Of a DNA stretch of 64,000 nucleotides, positions 62,657 through 64,000 are shown piece after piece; position 1 is the first letter of the stretch, and every line of letters starts with the position of its first letter. Location: contig NZ_MACI01000053.1 in the NCBI RefSeq assembly GCF_001884105.1, positions 1 through 64,000 of the forward strand. Direction: 5' to 3'. Origin of the DNA: Bacillus luti (GTDB lineage Bacteria > Bacillota > Bacilli > Bacillales > Bacillaceae_G). The position numbers and the translations under genes were made by a program. The notes under the pieces are model-generated. The model had not been told where the DNA came from and made no database searches. It was given only the letters and a program-made list of their open reading frames with translations.

Positions 62657-64000
62657 ATGTCGTTGAAACGAAATATGGTATTTGGGATAGTTGGGCTTTT
62701 AATCCCGATTCTTGTTCTTTTGTACGCGGTTGTTTATATTACGTTAGAAAAGAATATGTATCATAACGCAGCAGATTCTTTAGAAAAATTAAGTGTCGAA
62801 GCACAAATTTATACGATGAATTATTTAGAGAAGGAAGCAGAGGTGGAGACGCTAGGTCAGAATTCGCTTTTAATTGCTTCTTACTTGGCGAAGCGGATGG
62901 ATGTCCGTGTACAGATGATTGGGAAGAACGGTGACGTTGTTGCAGATACACAAAAAGGGGCATTACTTCATCGGAATATTGATATTGAGAGTTCTTTGAA
63001 AGGGAAGAAATCTTATGTTTTCGAAGAGGGAGACCCAGCTCCAATTCTTTTGTTTTCCAGCCCAGTTTATTATGGAAACGATGTCATTGGAAGTATTCGT
63101 TTTATAAATGAGTTAACGGGTGAGAAGGAAGTTTTAACAAATGTGAGTTGGACGTTTTTGATGACGTCTCTTTGTTTAGTGGCTGCTGGTATTTTCTTTG
63201 CAATTCGTTTGGCAAAGTCCCTTCATAAGCCGATTGATCAATTAAGACAAATGGCCCAGCGGCTTGCGAATGGTGATTATAAAAGTAAGATTGAACTAAA
63301 TGAGTATGTGGAAATTGCGCAGCTTTCAGCATCCTTTAATGCGATGGCTGATGGAATTGAACTGCATATTAAGCAATTGAAGGAAGAAAAAGAGAAACAG
63401 AAAGATTTCTTAGACCGTATTACGCATGAGCTGAAAACACCGCTAACAGCGATTATTGGTTATGTGGATTTAATTCCGAAGTTACAAGCGAAAGAAGATG
63501 TGCAGGAGAGTCTTCGTTATGTGGCTGTGGAAAGTGAGCGGTTATTATCACTTGTAGAGGAATTACTTAAATCTTCAAAGTACGGGACGAGTACGTTTGA
63601 AGTGTCGCCTACAGTTGTGAATATAAAGGAATTAGCAGAAGAAGCAGTTTCAATTGTGAAACCTCGTCTGCAGCAGTTTGAAATTGAAGTTATAAATGAG
63701 TTAACGGATGTATATGTTGTTGCAGATTTTGATAAGACGAAGCAAATCTTCTTAAATGTACTTGATAATGCGATTAAATATAGTGATGCTACGCAAATAC
63801 GCATGAATGTAATTGTAAATGAGCATGAAGCGAAGATTTTTGTTCATGATGATGGTATTGGTATAGATGAAGCCGTGCTTGTGGAGTGGGGTGCATCGCC
63901 AGTGGGGAAAGTACTGCCTTCTAGTTACGGGAATGGGTATGGTTTGTATATTTGTCAGGAGATTATGAATAAGCAAGGCGGAAGTATGAAGATTGAGAGT
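62657..64000 (+). CDS. Sensor histidine kinase, cut by the window end
   Basis: The frame opens with ATG after AAGTGGTGATG and stays open for 448 codons to the edge. The protein has an N-terminal helix (about 8-28), an external sensor of about 130 residues, a second helix (about 168-188) and a HAMP domain. The H-box DRITHELKTPLTAIIGY carries H257. The ATPase domain has FLNVLDNAIKYSD and HDDGIGIDE. The last motif visible is near NGYGLYICQEIM, so only a few dozen residues are missing. It is the cognate kinase of the preceding regulator. Confidence 0.92.
   Translation, partial: MSLKRNMVFGIVGLLIPILVLLYAVVYITLEKNMYHNAADSLEKLSVEAQIYTMNYLEKEAEVETLGQNSLLIASYLAKRMDVRVQMIGKNGDVVADTQKGALLHRNIDIESSLKGKKSYVFEEGDPAPILLFSSPVYYGNDVIGSIRFINELTGEKEVLTNVSWTFLMTSLCLVAAGIFFAIRLAKSLHKPIDQLRQMAQRLANGDYKSKIELNEYVEIAQLSASFNAMADGIELHIKQLKEEKEKQKDFLDRITHELKTPLTAIIGYVDLIPKLQAKEDVQESLRYVAVESERLLSLVEELLKSSKYGTSTFEVSPTVVNIKELAEEAVSIVKPRLQQFEIEVINELTDVYVVADFDKTKQIFLNVLDNAIKYSDATQIRMNVIVNEHEAKIFVHDDGIGIDEAVLVEWGASPVGKVLPSSYGNGYGLYICQEIMNKQGGSMKIES

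Overview
The window reads as chromosomal DNA of a Bacillus cereus group organism. Coding is low-GC with strong AGGAGG-type ribosome sites and frequent TTG and GTG starts. The gene order murA-spoIID-spoIIQ-spoIIID-mbl-fabZ is that of an endospore former. An 11-gene nuo operon lacking nuoEFG and a polysaccharide locus between fabZ and galE also fit this group. Species assignment is an inference from protein similarity I recognise; no search was run.

Layout. 0-6.4 kb holds housekeeping genes: a flavin reductase and a DoxX protein (minus strand), then PTS IIA-Glc, the arginine phosphatase YwlE, rpiB, ywlG, glyA and upp. 6.7-14.3 kb is the nine-gene ATP synthase operon (atpZ, atpI, B, E, F, H, A, G, D, C). 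Its spacers at atpE/atpF, atpA/atpG and atpG/atpD carry hairpins and an interspersed repeat; an inverted copy of that repeat lies at the left window edge. 14.4-18.7 kb has two DUF975 membrane proteins and a convergent PAS-GGDEF-EAL membrane protein. 18.9-29.4 kb is nuoABCDHIJKLMN, with a repeat-rich extension on NuoC. 29.6-39.2 kb is ywzB-ywmB-murA, spoIID, an unusual pseudo-ABC/LytTR regulator next to an ABC exporter, spoIIQ, a 44-codon membrane protein gene, spoIIID and mbl. fabZ follows a 468-base gap containing a structured RNA candidate.

40.2-61.9 kb is a polysaccharide (capsule/exopolysaccharide) locus. It begins with a probable gene remnant, two tyrosine-kinase paralogues around a chain-length regulator, and a PHP-type tyrosine phosphatase. 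A folded leader then matches the EAR (eps-associated RNA, epsC motif) class and sits directly before an intrinsic terminator. It is followed by galU, a priming sugar transferase, GDP-fucose genes, an AT-rich variable core (flippase, pyruvyltransferase, polymerase, three glycosyltransferases), mannose genes, an LCP ligase, an SGNH-like protein and galE. The simplest model is that EAR antitermination carries RNA polymerase through terminators inside this long operon. Kinase, phosphatase and Wzz set chain length, and GDP-mannose, GDP-fucose and UDP-sugars feed repeat-unit assembly by the Wzx/Wzy route. The window ends inside a histidine kinase gene that follows its OmpR-type response regulator.

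Main points for a second look are the EAR and internal terminators, the kinase paralogue lacking a Walker A' aspartate, the LytTR protein fused to a degenerate ABC ATPase, the structured RNA before fabZ, two in-frame starts for spoIIID, the atpG-flanking repeats, and a DoxX promoter carrying a TTAC-type operator. I saw no rRNA, tRNA, CRISPR array, prophage or intact insertion sequence.
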